Source: CAYULW01 sp964445815
GTDB taxonomy: Bacteria > Bacteroidota > Bacteroidia > Flavobacteriales_E > Vicingaceae
Reading direction: 5' to 3'
DNA: 64,000 bases
NCBI GenBank assembly: GCA_964445815.1
Contig: CAYULW010000004.1
Location: 310,001 to 374,000, forward strand
The position numbers were made by a program, and so were the translations under genes. Shown here one piece after another: positions 48,154 to 56,667 of the stretch. Under the pieces are notes generated by a model, which made no database searches, had not been told where the DNA came from, and saw only the letters and a program-made list of their open reading frames with translations. Numbering within the stretch: the stretch's first letter is position 1; every line of letters starts with the position of its first letter.

Positions 48154-49569
48154 ATGAATAAGAATATCGTCATCTTTTTTGGCATGGCGATATTTCTTCT
48201 CTTCGGCTGTGCAACCTATTATCAAAAAAGTTTTGAGTTTCATCAAAGTTTCGCACAGGGTGATTTAGCACATGCTAAAGCGTTTTTAGAGAAAAATGTA
48301 AAAGCCGCAGAAAAGAAAGATCGACTCATTTACTTTCTGGATAGAGGAGTAGTAGAGCAGATGCTTGGCAATTATGAAGAAAGTAATTTCTACTTTGAAG
48401 AAGCCTACCTTTATCTTGAAAATCAGCAAAAATCTTTTGCTAATGATGTAGTTGAGATGATTGCCAATCCAATGCTTAAACCATATAAAGCAGAGGATTT
48501 TGAAGCTGTCCTTTTACATTACTATAAAGCGATTAACTTTATTCATCTTGATAATCTGGATGCCGCATTGGTAGAAATTCGGCGTATCAACATTAAGCTC
48601 AATGAACTAACAACGAGGTATGAAGGCAAGAAATATACCTACAAGCAAGATGCTTTTGCCTTGAATTTAATGGGAATCATCTACGAGGCAAAAGGAGAGA
48701 TAAATGATGCCTTTATTGCTTATAGAAATGCCTATCTTGCTTATGATTCGATTTATGCCAATGATTTTGAAGTGAAGGCACCGGAACAACTCAAAATCGA
48801 TTTGCTGAGAACTGCAAAAGCTTTGGGGTTTCGTCAAGAATACCAATTTTATGCAGATAAGTTTGCCTGTGAGGTAGAACTCTATCCAAAAGAAAATGGA
48901 AGTTTAGTGTTCTTTTGGTTGAATGGTTTAGGGCCGGTAAAAGGAGAGTTTTCGCTTAATCTATCAACTCTTGACGGAAATAATGGACAATTTACATTTG
49001 CAAATGAAAATGAAGGCTTTGTTATTCCCTATGCACATACCAATCAGAACAACAGCAGCCAATCATCAAGTTTGAGTAATTTGAAGTTTGTCCGAATGAC
49101 CATTCCGAAATACAGGAGTCGGGTGCCATTTTACTCGAGTGGACAATTATTAGTTGATAGTTTAAAACTTACCTCGCAATTAGAAAAGTCAGAAAACATA
49201 GAAAAAATTGCCTTTGCCAGTTTGCACGACAGAATGCTAAGAGAGATTTCCAAGTCAATAGGAAGGTTGGCCATTAAACAAGCGGCAGAGCTTGCGGTTA
49301 GAGAAGAGAACGAGGACTTAGGAGCAGTACTTTCTGCATTTAATGCCGTAACAGAAAAGGCGGATACCAGAAATTGGCAGACCCTCCCCAACTCAATTTA
49401 TTACTCCAGATTAAGTTTGTCTGAAGGAGAACATCAGCTTCAATTTTTGTTGAATTCAGAAACAGGTAATCAGGATACCGTGAGCTTTAGGGTTAACATT
49501 GAAGCCGGTAAGACGAGCTTTTTAACTTATCATACTTTAGAAAGCTCTCAACCCTTACCTTTAAATTAG
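48154..49569 (+). CDS. COG3014-like lipoprotein with TPR-like repeats
   Basis: This 471-residue lipoprotein has its lipobox at Cys19 (FLLFGC). A helical repeat region holds segments such as GNYEESNFYFEEAYLYLENQ and GEINDAFIAYRNAYLAYDSI, with many alternating aromatic and small residues, suggesting tetratricopeptide-like repeats. The TTG at 48145 is in frame but the ATG at 48154 is preferred. COG3014 proteins often lie next to LpoB genes, which supports a shared envelope role. The function is unknown. Confidence 0.82.
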   Translation: MNKNIVIFFGMAIFLLFGCATYYQKSFEFHQSFAQGDLAHAKAFLEKNVKAAEKKDRLIYFLDRGVVEQMLGNYEESNFYFEEAYLYLENQQKSFANDVVEMIANPMLKPYKAEDFEAVLLHYYKAINFIHLDNLDAALVEIRRINIKLNELTTRYEGKKYTYKQDAFALNLMGIIYEAKGEINDAFIAYRNAYLAYDSIYANDFEVKAPEQLKIDLLRTAKALGFRQEYQFYADKFACEVELYPKENGSLVFFWLNGLGPVKGEFSLNLSTLDGNNGQFTFANENEGFVIPYAHTNQNNSSQSSSLSNLKFVRMTIPKYRSRVPFYSSGQLLVDSLKLTSQLEKSENIEKIAFASLHDRMLREISKSIGRLAIKQAAELAVREENEDLGAVLSAFNAVTEKADTRNWQTLPNSIYYSRLSLSEGEHQLQFLLNSETGNQDTVSFRVNIEAGKTSFLTYHTLESSQPLPLN

Positions 49570-50058
49570 ATGTATCAAGATGTTGTAAAGACCAATTACC
49601 CACCCCAACGAAAGCCAATCTTGGTTTATGATGGGAATTGCGGTTTTTGTAAATATTGGGTTATTAAATGGAAAAAGCTTACCCGAGATACAATCAGCTA
49701 TGAACCTTATCAGAAGGTTGCAGTTCAGTTCAAAGACCTATCTGAAGAACATTTTGAAAGAGCTGTCCGATTAATACTAAAAAATGGGAGAATCATAAGT
49801 GGCCCTGCGGTTGCTTACTATACAAATCAAGATAAGCAGATATTCTCGGTATTGTTTCAGTTTTATGAAACAAATACATGGTTTAGAAGATTTAGTGATA
49901 AATGCTATAACTGGATAGCCAATCACAGACGGTTTATGTACAGGCTAAGTGTTACCATGTTTGGTAAAAACCCAAAAAGAACAAAACCTCTTTGGTTGAT
50001 TTATTTAGGTTTAATCACGGTAATAATTTACGGCATAACCAGTAGCGTAAGCCAATAA
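49570..50058 (+). CDS. DCC-family (DUF393) thiol-disulfide oxidoreductase-like protein
   Basis: This 162-residue protein has the family signature VYDGNCGFCKYWV (about 20-32), with DxxCxxC and a C-terminal hydrophobic helix (about 139-158). DUF393 proteins are thought to be membrane-associated thioredoxin-like proteins. It ends the LpoB-COG3014-DCC unit. Confidence 0.87.
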   Translation: MYQDVVKTNYPPQRKPILVYDGNCGFCKYWVIKWKKLTRDTISYEPYQKVAVQFKDLSEEHFERAVRLILKNGRIISGPAVAYYTNQDKQIFSVLFQFYETNTWFRRFSDKCYNWIANHRRFMYRLSVTMFGKNPKRTKPLWLIYLGLITVIIYGITSSVSQ

Positions 50059-50161
50059 TGACTCGATCGAAATCGTTAAGCTTTTCCAAATCCTTTTGTG
50101 TGTAACTTGGGAAAAGTTTCATTACAAAAAATAAGAGCCGATAAATAGGTCTCATCAGACA

Positions 50162-50686
50162 TTAATAGATAATTGTAATGGTACCTTCAGTAATTAATGG
50201 CCCCTTTAAATTTTCGTCAAACATGGCTGTTTTAGCAGCCGTCATGGCTTTGGTATATAAATAGTTGCTTGAAGTTGTTGAGCCGGAAGCGCCAGGTTCT
50301 GCAGAGCGAATATTGCCATAGCGATCAACTGTTATTTTAACAACGACTGTTCCTTTATCTTCACTGCCTATTGAAACTTTTGGTTCTCTTATCATCACCC
50401 GGTCTTTGATTTGATATTTTACAGTAAAACCATTGATGTTTAAAACTTTTTCTTCGCTTGATGGCACAAAAACACCATCATAAGGTACATACTCATCAAA
50501 AAACACCGAGCTCACCTCTTTCATGTGCACACTCTTCTCCTTTCCATCAATGAAAATAGTCCATACATCTTCATTAAGAGATAAGATCACACAGTTTAAT
50601 TTCTCACCATTCTTCAACACCATACTATGCTGAGCGCTTAATGACCATGCGTACATCAATGAAACAAAAACAAGTATACTCTTCAT
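50162..50686 (-). CDS. Exported protein with TonB C-terminal-like domain
   Basis: This 174-residue protein (from the ATG at 50686) has a signal peptide MKSILVFVSLMYAWSLSAQ. The C-terminal part, VVVKITVDRYGNIRSAEPGA followed by KAMTAAKTAMFDEN, matches the energy-transducer TonB C-terminal domain. There is no N-terminal membrane anchor for pairing with ExbB/ExbD, so it may have a different partner. The longer frame to 50728 lacks a good signal position. It lies convergent to the DCC gene and divergent to bamD. Confidence 0.78.
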   Translation of the reverse strand: MKSILVFVSLMYAWSLSAQHSMVLKNGEKLNCVILSLNEDVWTIFIDGKEKSVHMKEVSSVFFDEYVPYDGVFVPSSEEKVLNINGFTVKYQIKDRVMIREPKVSIGSEDKGTVVVKITVDRYGNIRSAEPGASGSTTSSNYLYTKAMTAAKTAMFDENLKGPLITEGTITIIY

Positions 50687-50824
50687 AAGGGATTTATTTT
50701 TTTGTGAAGTTATTGCTAAGAAAGACATCTAATGAAATATCAATAATTCAATTTTCAACATACACGTCTTGAAATGATAACATTTTTTGACAATAAAAGG
50801 TCAATTACAATCACATCTCTTCCT

Positions 50825-50832
50825 TACTTTTG
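50825..50832 (+). promoter_or_regulatory. -7 promoter box for the bamD operon
   Basis: TACTTTTG is an exact TAnnTTTG match, four bases before the bamD ATG (50837). The predicted transcript start is at or next to the ATG, so the mRNA is probably leaderless or nearly so. Confidence 0.6.
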
Positions 50833-50836
50833 CCCG

Positions 50837-51661
50837 ATGCTAAAAAACAAGCTTTATCTCATTCTGAGTATTGGCATACTTCTAATCTCTTGCAATGAGT
50901 ATCAAAAAGTATTGAAAAGTCCGAATCTTGAATACAAGTATTCTAAAGCTGTAGAATATTACAACGATGAGGAATACCTGAAAGCTTCTCCTTTATTAGA
51001 AGAGCTTATACCTTTGTATCGGGGTACAGATAAGGGGCAGGAGATCTATTATTATTACTGCTATGTCAACTATCATCTGGATTACTTAACTATAGCTGCT
51101 TATCATTTTAAAAAGTATGCTCAGACATATGGCTTGAGTCAATATGCAGAAGATGCTCTCTTTATGTCTGCTTATTGTAATTATCTAGAATCTCCAAAAC
51201 CGACATTAGATCAGGGACCGACTTATAAAGCTCTAGATGAGCTTCAAATATTTGTCAATACTTATCCGAAGAGCGAACTTGTAGATTCTGCAAATACTTT
51301 AGTGGATAAACTCAATTTCAAATTAGAAACAAAAGCATTTCTAAACAGCAAGCAATATTACAAGATCAGAAAGTATCGGTCTGCAGTTGTTAGTTTAAAT
51401 AACACTTTAGAAGACTATCCTTCAAGTATTTATGCAGAAGAGATGAAGCTATTGATACTAAAATCTTATTATTATTTAGCAGTAAATAGTGTTGAAGAAA
51501 AGAAGTTAGATCGTTTTAATAGAGGGATAGAGGCCTATTACGATTTTATTGATAATTTTGCTGACGGAAAATCAATTAATGAGGCAGAAGAAATTTATGC
51601 CCGATTGATTAAGGAAAGAGAAAAGTTAGACTTAAGTTCAGAACTAGATGAAGAATTATAA
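50837..51661 (+). CDS. bamD: Outer-membrane assembly lipoprotein BamD
   Basis: This 274-residue lipoprotein has its lipobox at Cys19 (ILLISC). Repeated helical pairs include SKAVEYYNDEEYLKASPLLE and TIAAYHFKKYAQTYGLSQYA, as in BamD. It works with BamA to insert outer-membrane proteins. The frame extends to 50774 but the promoter box excludes that start. It begins the bamD-rpoZ-coaBC-DUF4835-recN operon common in Bacteroidota, and it overlaps the next gene by 14 bases. Confidence 0.94.
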   Translation: MLKNKLYLILSIGILLISCNEYQKVLKSPNLEYKYSKAVEYYNDEEYLKASPLLEELIPLYRGTDKGQEIYYYYCYVNYHLDYLTIAAYHFKKYAQTYGLSQYAEDALFMSAYCNYLESPKPTLDQGPTYKALDELQIFVNTYPKSELVDSANTLVDKLNFKLETKAFLNSKQYYKIRKYRSAVVSLNNTLEDYPSSIYAEEMKLLILKSYYYLAVNSVEEKKLDRFNRGIEAYYDFIDNFADGKSINEAEEIYARLIKEREKLDLSSELDEEL

Positions 51662-51977
51662 AGAGATTCAGGCACCTGATACAACAATTACTAGAAACAC
51701 GGATGAAATCAGACAAGTTTCCGGTAACATCTATGAAGCAATAGCAGTTGTTGCAAAACGTTCAAACCAAATCGGTTTAGCCATGAAAGAAGAGCTAAAC
51801 AGCAAATTGGCAGAGTTTGCTACTTCAACAGATAATTTGGATGAAGTGTTTGAGAATAGAGAACAAATAGAGATTTCTAAATTTTATGAAAGTCTTCCAA
51901 AGTCTAATGCAATGGCTTTGAGCGAATACCTTGAAGGTGATATTTACTTTAGAGGTACTTCTGAAGATAAGGAGTAA
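51648..51977 (+). CDS. rpoZ: RNA polymerase omega subunit, Bacteroidota type
   Basis: This 109-residue protein has the omega-type core TGNIYEAI-like SGNIYEAIAVVAKRSNQI, and ENREQIEISKFYESLP. This divergent omega is typical of Bacteroidota and is recognised mainly by context: it overlaps bamD by 14 bases and is followed by coaBC after 3 bases. Confidence 0.88.
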   Translation: MKNYKEIQAPDTTITRNTDEIRQVSGNIYEAIAVVAKRSNQIGLAMKEELNSKLAEFATSTDNLDEVFENREQIEISKFYESLPKSNAMALSEYLEGDIYFRGTSEDKE

Positions 51978-51980
51978 ATT

Positions 51981-53171
51981 ATGCTTTATGGCAAAAATGT
52001 TCTTTTAGGCATTACTGCCAGTATCGCAGCTTATAAATCGGCATTTCTTTGTCGATTATTGATAAAAGAAGGGGCTAATGTTAAAGTGCTGATGACCCCC
52101 GATTCAGTTAACTTTATCGGCCCTCTTACTTTATCAACCCTTTCAAAAAATCCTGTTTATACGAAATACTATAATTCCGAAAGTGGAGAATGGACAAATC
52201 ATGTCGATTTAGCAAAATGGGCTGATTTAATGTTGATTGCTCCCGCCACTGCAAATACATTGGCAAAAATGTCAGCCGGTATTTGTGATAACTTGCTTTT
52301 GGCAACCTATCTGTCTATGGAAAGCAAAGTTTATATTGCACCGGCCATGGATTTAGATATGTATAAGCATTCAAGTACTCAACACAATCTGAATCAGTTG
52401 GAGAAGAAAGGTCATGTCATCATTCCTTCTGAAAAAGGAGAGTTGGCAAGCGGATTAGTTGGAGAAGGCAGAATGGCAGAACCTGAAACAATGATTGCCT
52501 TGCTTAGGGGTAAACCGAATAAACTGAGTGGCAGGAAAGTATTAATCTCTGCCGGGCCAACCTATGAGAATATAGATGCCGTCAGATTTATAGGAAATCG
52601 TTCCTCAGGGAAAATGGGACTCGCTTTGGCAAGAGTGTTTAAATCTCGAGGGGCAGTTGTATCATTGGTTTTGGGGCCTACAAGTCAAAAAATCCCGGAA
52701 GTAGATCAATTGATTAAAGTAGAGTCTGCTCATGAGATGGAAAATGTAATGCTTAAGCATTGTTCAGATGCCGATATTATAGTGATGTCAGCCGCTGTTT
52801 CAGATTATAAGTTGGAACAACCTTTAAATTCTAAGATCAAAAAGAAAGATCAAAATTTATCTCTTGATCTTTCTCCAACTAATGATATCTTGAAACTTAT
52901 TGGAGAGCGAAAATCGTCTCATCAAACACTAATTGGATTTGCTCTAGAAACGGATAATGAAATAGAAAATGCCAAGTCCAAATTAGAAAGAAAGAATCTG
53001 GACGCTATTGTATTGAATTCTTTGAAAGATAAGTGGGCAGGATTTGGTACTGATACCAACAAAGTAAGGATTATTGATAAACAAAATAATGTGAAAGAAT
53101 TTGAGTTAAAAGACAAGCTAGAAGTTGCTAAAGATATCGTTAATTACATCACAACAATTATCAATGAATAG
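51981..53171 (+). CDS. coaBC: Bifunctional phosphopantothenoylcysteine synthetase/decarboxylase CoaBC
   Basis: This 396-residue enzyme of coenzyme A synthesis has an N-terminal flavoprotein decarboxylase domain (LGITASIAAYKSAFLCR, LIAPATANTLAKMSAGI, with His in NHVDLAKW) and a C-terminal synthetase domain (VLISAGPTYENIDAVRFIG, then SSGKMG). Both domains are intact and normal in length. It lies 3 bases after rpoZ. Confidence 0.97.
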   Translation: MLYGKNVLLGITASIAAYKSAFLCRLLIKEGANVKVLMTPDSVNFIGPLTLSTLSKNPVYTKYYNSESGEWTNHVDLAKWADLMLIAPATANTLAKMSAGICDNLLLATYLSMESKVYIAPAMDLDMYKHSSTQHNLNQLEKKGHVIIPSEKGELASGLVGEGRMAEPETMIALLRGKPNKLSGRKVLISAGPTYENIDAVRFIGNRSSGKMGLALARVFKSRGAVVSLVLGPTSQKIPEVDQLIKVESAHEMENVMLKHCSDADIIVMSAAVSDYKLEQPLNSKIKKKDQNLSLDLSPTNDILKLIGERKSSHQTLIGFALETDNEIENAKSKLERKNLDAIVLNSLKDKWAGFGTDTNKVRIIDKQNNVKEFELKDKLEVAKDIVNYITTIINE

Positions 53172-54060
53172 ACTGATTATTTCTTTTCTCATTTTCTTAT
53201 CAGTAGAGGGCTTTGCACAAGAATTATTTTGTCAGGTAAAAGTCAACGCAAGACAAATAGAGGGAAGTGAAAAAGTAATTTTTACCGAAATGGAAAAAGC
53301 CATTTTTCAATTGATTAATGGCAATAAGTGGACAAAAGATAAATATAAAGCGCATGAAAGAATAGAATGCAGTATGCTCATTACTCTTGAAGAGCGACTT
53401 TCTGCCAATCAGTTTAAGGGAAATATTCAGGTGCAAGCCTCTCGGCCTGTTTTTGGTACATCCTATAAGTCTGCCATTATGAATATTCGTGATCAAGATT
53501 TTGTGATCAATTACAATCAGTTTGAACCCTTACAGTATAATGTTGGAAGTTATAATGGAGAGCTAGTTTCTATTATTAGTTTTTATATATACATGATTTT
53601 AGGTTATAATTACGACTCCTTTGCTTTAGAAGGGGGCACACCTCATTTTCAGCAGGCACAACGAATTGTCAATCTGGCACAGAGCTCGCCGGAATTAGGA
53701 TGGAAAGCTTTTGAGGATCAGAATAATAGATATTGGTTAATTGAGAATGCATTAAGCGCAAGATTCAAACCTTTAAGAAAAGCGTATTATCAATACCATC
53801 GAATGGGATTTGATGTTTTGGAAAAAGACATGGTTAGGGGAAGAAGAACCATTAAGCAGTGTTTGTTAGATTTAAGACCCATACATAATGTCAATCCGTC
53901 TTCATACAATATGCAGGTCTTTTTTAATGCCAAACACTTAGAAGTAATCAGTTTATTTGAAGAAGGCCTTCAGCAAGATAAAAATGAACTTGCCGAACTA
54001 TTGATAACCATTGATCCCGGTAATTCAAATAAATACGAGAAGCTGAGAAGGGGAAGATAA
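53164..54060 (+). CDS. DUF4835-family exported protein
   Basis: This 298-residue protein has a signal peptide (MNRLIISFLIFLSVEGFAQ). The body has the conserved segments FCQVKVNARQIEGSEK and FEPLQYNVGSYN, of a kind common in Bacteroidota and always near coaBC and recN. The function is unknown. The frame extends to 53125; the ATG at 53164 gives the clean signal peptide. It overlaps coaBC by 8 bases. Confidence 0.87.
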   Translation: MNRLIISFLIFLSVEGFAQELFCQVKVNARQIEGSEKVIFTEMEKAIFQLINGNKWTKDKYKAHERIECSMLITLEERLSANQFKGNIQVQASRPVFGTSYKSAIMNIRDQDFVINYNQFEPLQYNVGSYNGELVSIISFYIYMILGYNYDSFALEGGTPHFQQAQRIVNLAQSSPELGWKAFEDQNNRYWLIENALSARFKPLRKAYYQYHRMGFDVLEKDMVRGRRTIKQCLLDLRPIHNVNPSSYNMQVFFNAKHLEVISLFEEGLQQDKNELAELLITIDPGNSNKYEKLRRGR

Positions 54061-54102
54061 AACATTCTCATTGCAATCAAATTTCTTGTCTAAATTTAGG
54101 TC

Positions 54103-55761
54103 ATGTTAAAGCGACTAATCATAAAAAACTATGCTTTGATTGAGCATATTGATATTCATCTAGATGAGGGATTTACTGTTATAACAGGAGAAACAGGTGC
54201 TGGGAAATCGATATTATTAGGAGCTTTAGGATTGATTTTAGGAAATCGAGCAGACCATAAATTGTTCAATGAACAGTCTAAAAAATGCATCATAGAGGGT
54301 TATTTTAAACTTGATAAATCAAATGTTGACTCCTTTTTTCAGCTTCATGACTTTGATTTTGAGGAGATCACTATCCTAAGAAGAGAAATTAGCTCAAGTG
54401 GCAAGAGTCGGTTGTTTTTAAATGATACACCCATTTCACTTGAGCAGATAAAACAATTTAGCACTTTAATCATTGATATACATTCTCAGCACCAAAGTCT
54501 GCTGTTGAACGACAATTTGTTCAAATTTCAGTTAATTGATGTCATTGCGGAGAATGACCATATACTCAGGGAGTATAGAGAACAATTGAAAATGTATCAA
54601 TTCAAAACAACTGAATTAGAAGAGATACGTGAAAAACTAGCTCAGTATGAGAAAGAGCGTGACTTTGTAACGTTTCAACTCAATGAGATTAAAGAACTAA
54701 ATCTTAAACAAGGAGAAGAAGAAGAGTTAAATAAAGAGCTGACTCTATTATCGAATGCGGAAGAATTAATTCAGGCATTTCGAGAAACGGATCAATTAAT
54801 GAATCAGGAAGAATTTGGTTTGACTGACAAGATTCATCAATTGAATCGAGTATTGGAAAGACTTTCTAATATGGATGAGGAGTTTTTACCTTTGAGTCAG
54901 AAGTCGAACAACGTACTTTTTGAAATTCAAGATTTAGCGCTTGAGTTAGGTAATTATTCTGAATCTATCGAGCAGAACCCGCAGCGCTTAGAATTTGTAG
55001 AGGAACGCTTGGGACAAATACACAGACTCAATACCAAACACCGCATAGTAGAGCCTGATGGTTTGTTAAATCTTGAAAAAGAGCTCATTGAACAAGATTC
55101 AGAATTTGACCATTCAACAGAAAAAGTGGATCAACTCGAAAAGGAAATAAATCAATTAAAGGAGAAATTAAATGCTTTAGCTAAAAAACTACACGAGAAT
55201 AGAAAAAGAGCCTGTCCTGTAATTAGTTCTTATGTAAAAGAGAAATTAAGAGCTTTGGCCATGCCTAAAGCGGAGTTTAAAATAGTACTTGAAGACAATG
55301 GTTCATTTACAAAATGGGGAAAAGAAAATATTCAGTTCTTGTTTTCAGCAAATCAGGGCACTAAACTGAATGAGGTTTCTAAAACCGCTTCTGGAGGTGA
55401 GATTTCACGTTTAATGTTGAGCTTAAAATCTCTTCAAGCAAAACATCAACAACTTCCATGTATCATTTTTGATGAAATTGACTCAGGCATTTCAGGAGAA
55501 ATTGCAAATAAGATGGGAGACTTATTGCTTGAAATGAGTAAGAGTCGACAAGTTATTTCGATAACGCATCTTCCTCAAGTTGCCTCTAAGGGAAGGCATC
55601 ACTTCTTAGTAAGTAAAACAGAAATGTCGGGCCAGACGAGAACACATATTCAGGGATTAAATTCAGATGAAAGAATCGTTGAAGTCGCTAAAATGTTAAG
55701 CGGAAATAGTTTAAGCGATGCTGCTATTATAAATGCTAAAGAATTAATTAACAATAATTGA
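54103..55761 (+). CDS. recN: DNA repair protein RecN
   Basis: This 552-residue SMC-like ATPase acts in double-strand-break repair. It has Walker A GETGAGKS (about 29-36), a long coiled coil (about 155-370), signature SGGEISRLMLSLK and Walker B IIFDEIDSGISGEIA. It ends the bamD operon. A TAAATTTA element lies four bases before the ATG, so it may also have its own promoter. Confidence 0.97.
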   Translation: MLKRLIIKNYALIEHIDIHLDEGFTVITGETGAGKSILLGALGLILGNRADHKLFNEQSKKCIIEGYFKLDKSNVDSFFQLHDFDFEEITILRREISSSGKSRLFLNDTPISLEQIKQFSTLIIDIHSQHQSLLLNDNLFKFQLIDVIAENDHILREYREQLKMYQFKTTELEEIREKLAQYEKERDFVTFQLNEIKELNLKQGEEEELNKELTLLSNAEELIQAFRETDQLMNQEEFGLTDKIHQLNRVLERLSNMDEEFLPLSQKSNNVLFEIQDLALELGNYSESIEQNPQRLEFVEERLGQIHRLNTKHRIVEPDGLLNLEKELIEQDSEFDHSTEKVDQLEKEINQLKEKLNALAKKLHENRKRACPVISSYVKEKLRALAMPKAEFKIVLEDNGSFTKWGKENIQFLFSANQGTKLNEVSKTASGGEISRLMLSLKSLQAKHQQLPCIIFDEIDSGISGEIANKMGDLLLEMSKSRQVISITHLPQVASKGRHHFLVSKTEMSGQTRTHIQGLNSDERIVEVAKMLSGNSLSDAAIINAKELINNN

Positions 55762-55769
55762 TATAATTC

Positions 55770-55777
55770 TATCTTTG
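55770..55777 (+). promoter_or_regulatory. -7 promoter box for fabI
   Basis: TATCTTTG is an exact TAnnTTTG match, 32 bases before the GTG start of fabI. Confidence 0.55.
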
Positions 55778-55809
55778 TCGCTTCACATAACCCATAAAAT
55801 TTTGAATCC

Positions 55810-56616
55810 GTGAATAACTTATTAGCAGGAAAAAGAGGAATCATCTTTGGTGCATTGAATGACCAGTCCATTGCATGGAAAGTTGCAGAAAAGGCCCATG
55901 AGCAAGGTGCTCAGTTTACATTAACCAATGCGCCTATCGCGATGAGGATGGGAGAGATTCAAAAATTAGCAGAAACATGTAATGCAGAAGTGATTCCTGC
56001 AGATGCCACTTCTTTAGAAGATTTAGAGAGTCTAATTAACCAATCTGTAGAACGTCTTGGTGGTAAACTCGATTTTATTCTTCATTCAATAGGCATGTCT
56101 CCAAATGTGAGAAAAGGAAAGTCCTACGATGGAACGAATTATGACTTTTTTCATAAAACATTAGATGTTTCAGCCTTGTCACTTCATAAGGTTTTGCAAA
56201 CAGCAAAAAAGTTAGATGCAATTAACGAATGGGGATCTGTTGTGGCTTTAACGTATATTGCGGCACAACGTGTCTTTCCTGATTACAATGATATGGCTGA
56301 AGCGAAGTCCCTTTTGGAGTCTATTACGAGAAGCTTTGGCTATCATTATGGGGTAGACAAAAAGGTTAGAATTAATACAGTTTCACAGAGCCCTACAGTA
56401 ACTACTGCAGGAAGTGGAGTTAAGGGCTTTGATGCATTTATCAATTATGCGGAAGAAATGTCTCCTTTAGGCAATGCCGGCGCGGAAGACTGTGCCAATT
56501 ATTGTATTACGCTGTTTAGTGATTTAACAAAATACGTGACCATGCAAAATCTATTTCATGATGGAGGTTTCTCTTACACAGGGGTGAGCCGTAAAGTAAT
56601 GGATAGATTTATGTGA
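55810..56616 (+). CDS. fabI: Enoyl-[acyl-carrier-protein] reductase, NADH-type
   Basis: This 268-residue SDR enzyme performs the last reduction of fatty-acid elongation. Signature parts are LAGKRGIIFGALNDQSIAWK, with the NADH loop, FILHSIGMSP and the catalytic YxxxxxxK-type region AEAKSLLESITRSF preceded by DYNDMAEAK. The start is GTG at 55810. A strong bidirectional terminator follows 14 bases after the stop. Confidence 0.96.
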   Translation: MNNLLAGKRGIIFGALNDQSIAWKVAEKAHEQGAQFTLTNAPIAMRMGEIQKLAETCNAEVIPADATSLEDLESLINQSVERLGGKLDFILHSIGMSPNVRKGKSYDGTNYDFFHKTLDVSALSLHKVLQTAKKLDAINEWGSVVALTYIAAQRVFPDYNDMAEAKSLLESITRSFGYHYGVDKKVRINTVSQSPTVTTAGSGVKGFDAFINYAEEMSPLGNAGAEDCANYCITLFSDLTKYVTMQNLFHDGGFSYTGVSRKVMDRFM

Positions 56617-56630
56617 TGATGGAATGGATT

Positions 56631-56667
56631 AATAAAAAAGCCCTGCCATCGGCAGGGCTTTTTTATT
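56631..56667. terminator. Bidirectional terminator between fabI and clpC
   Basis: A perfect 17-bp stem (AATAAAAAAGCCCTGCC / GGCAGGGCTTTTTTATT) with a 3-base loop is flanked by A and T tracts. It lies between convergent fabI and clpC and overlaps the last bases of clpC. Confidence 0.95.

Noticed and set aside
50081..50116. Weak inverted repeat CTTTTCC / GGAAAAG between the DCC and TonB-like genes
   Set aside because: Short stem, 22-base loop and no clear T-tract; too weak to call a terminator.
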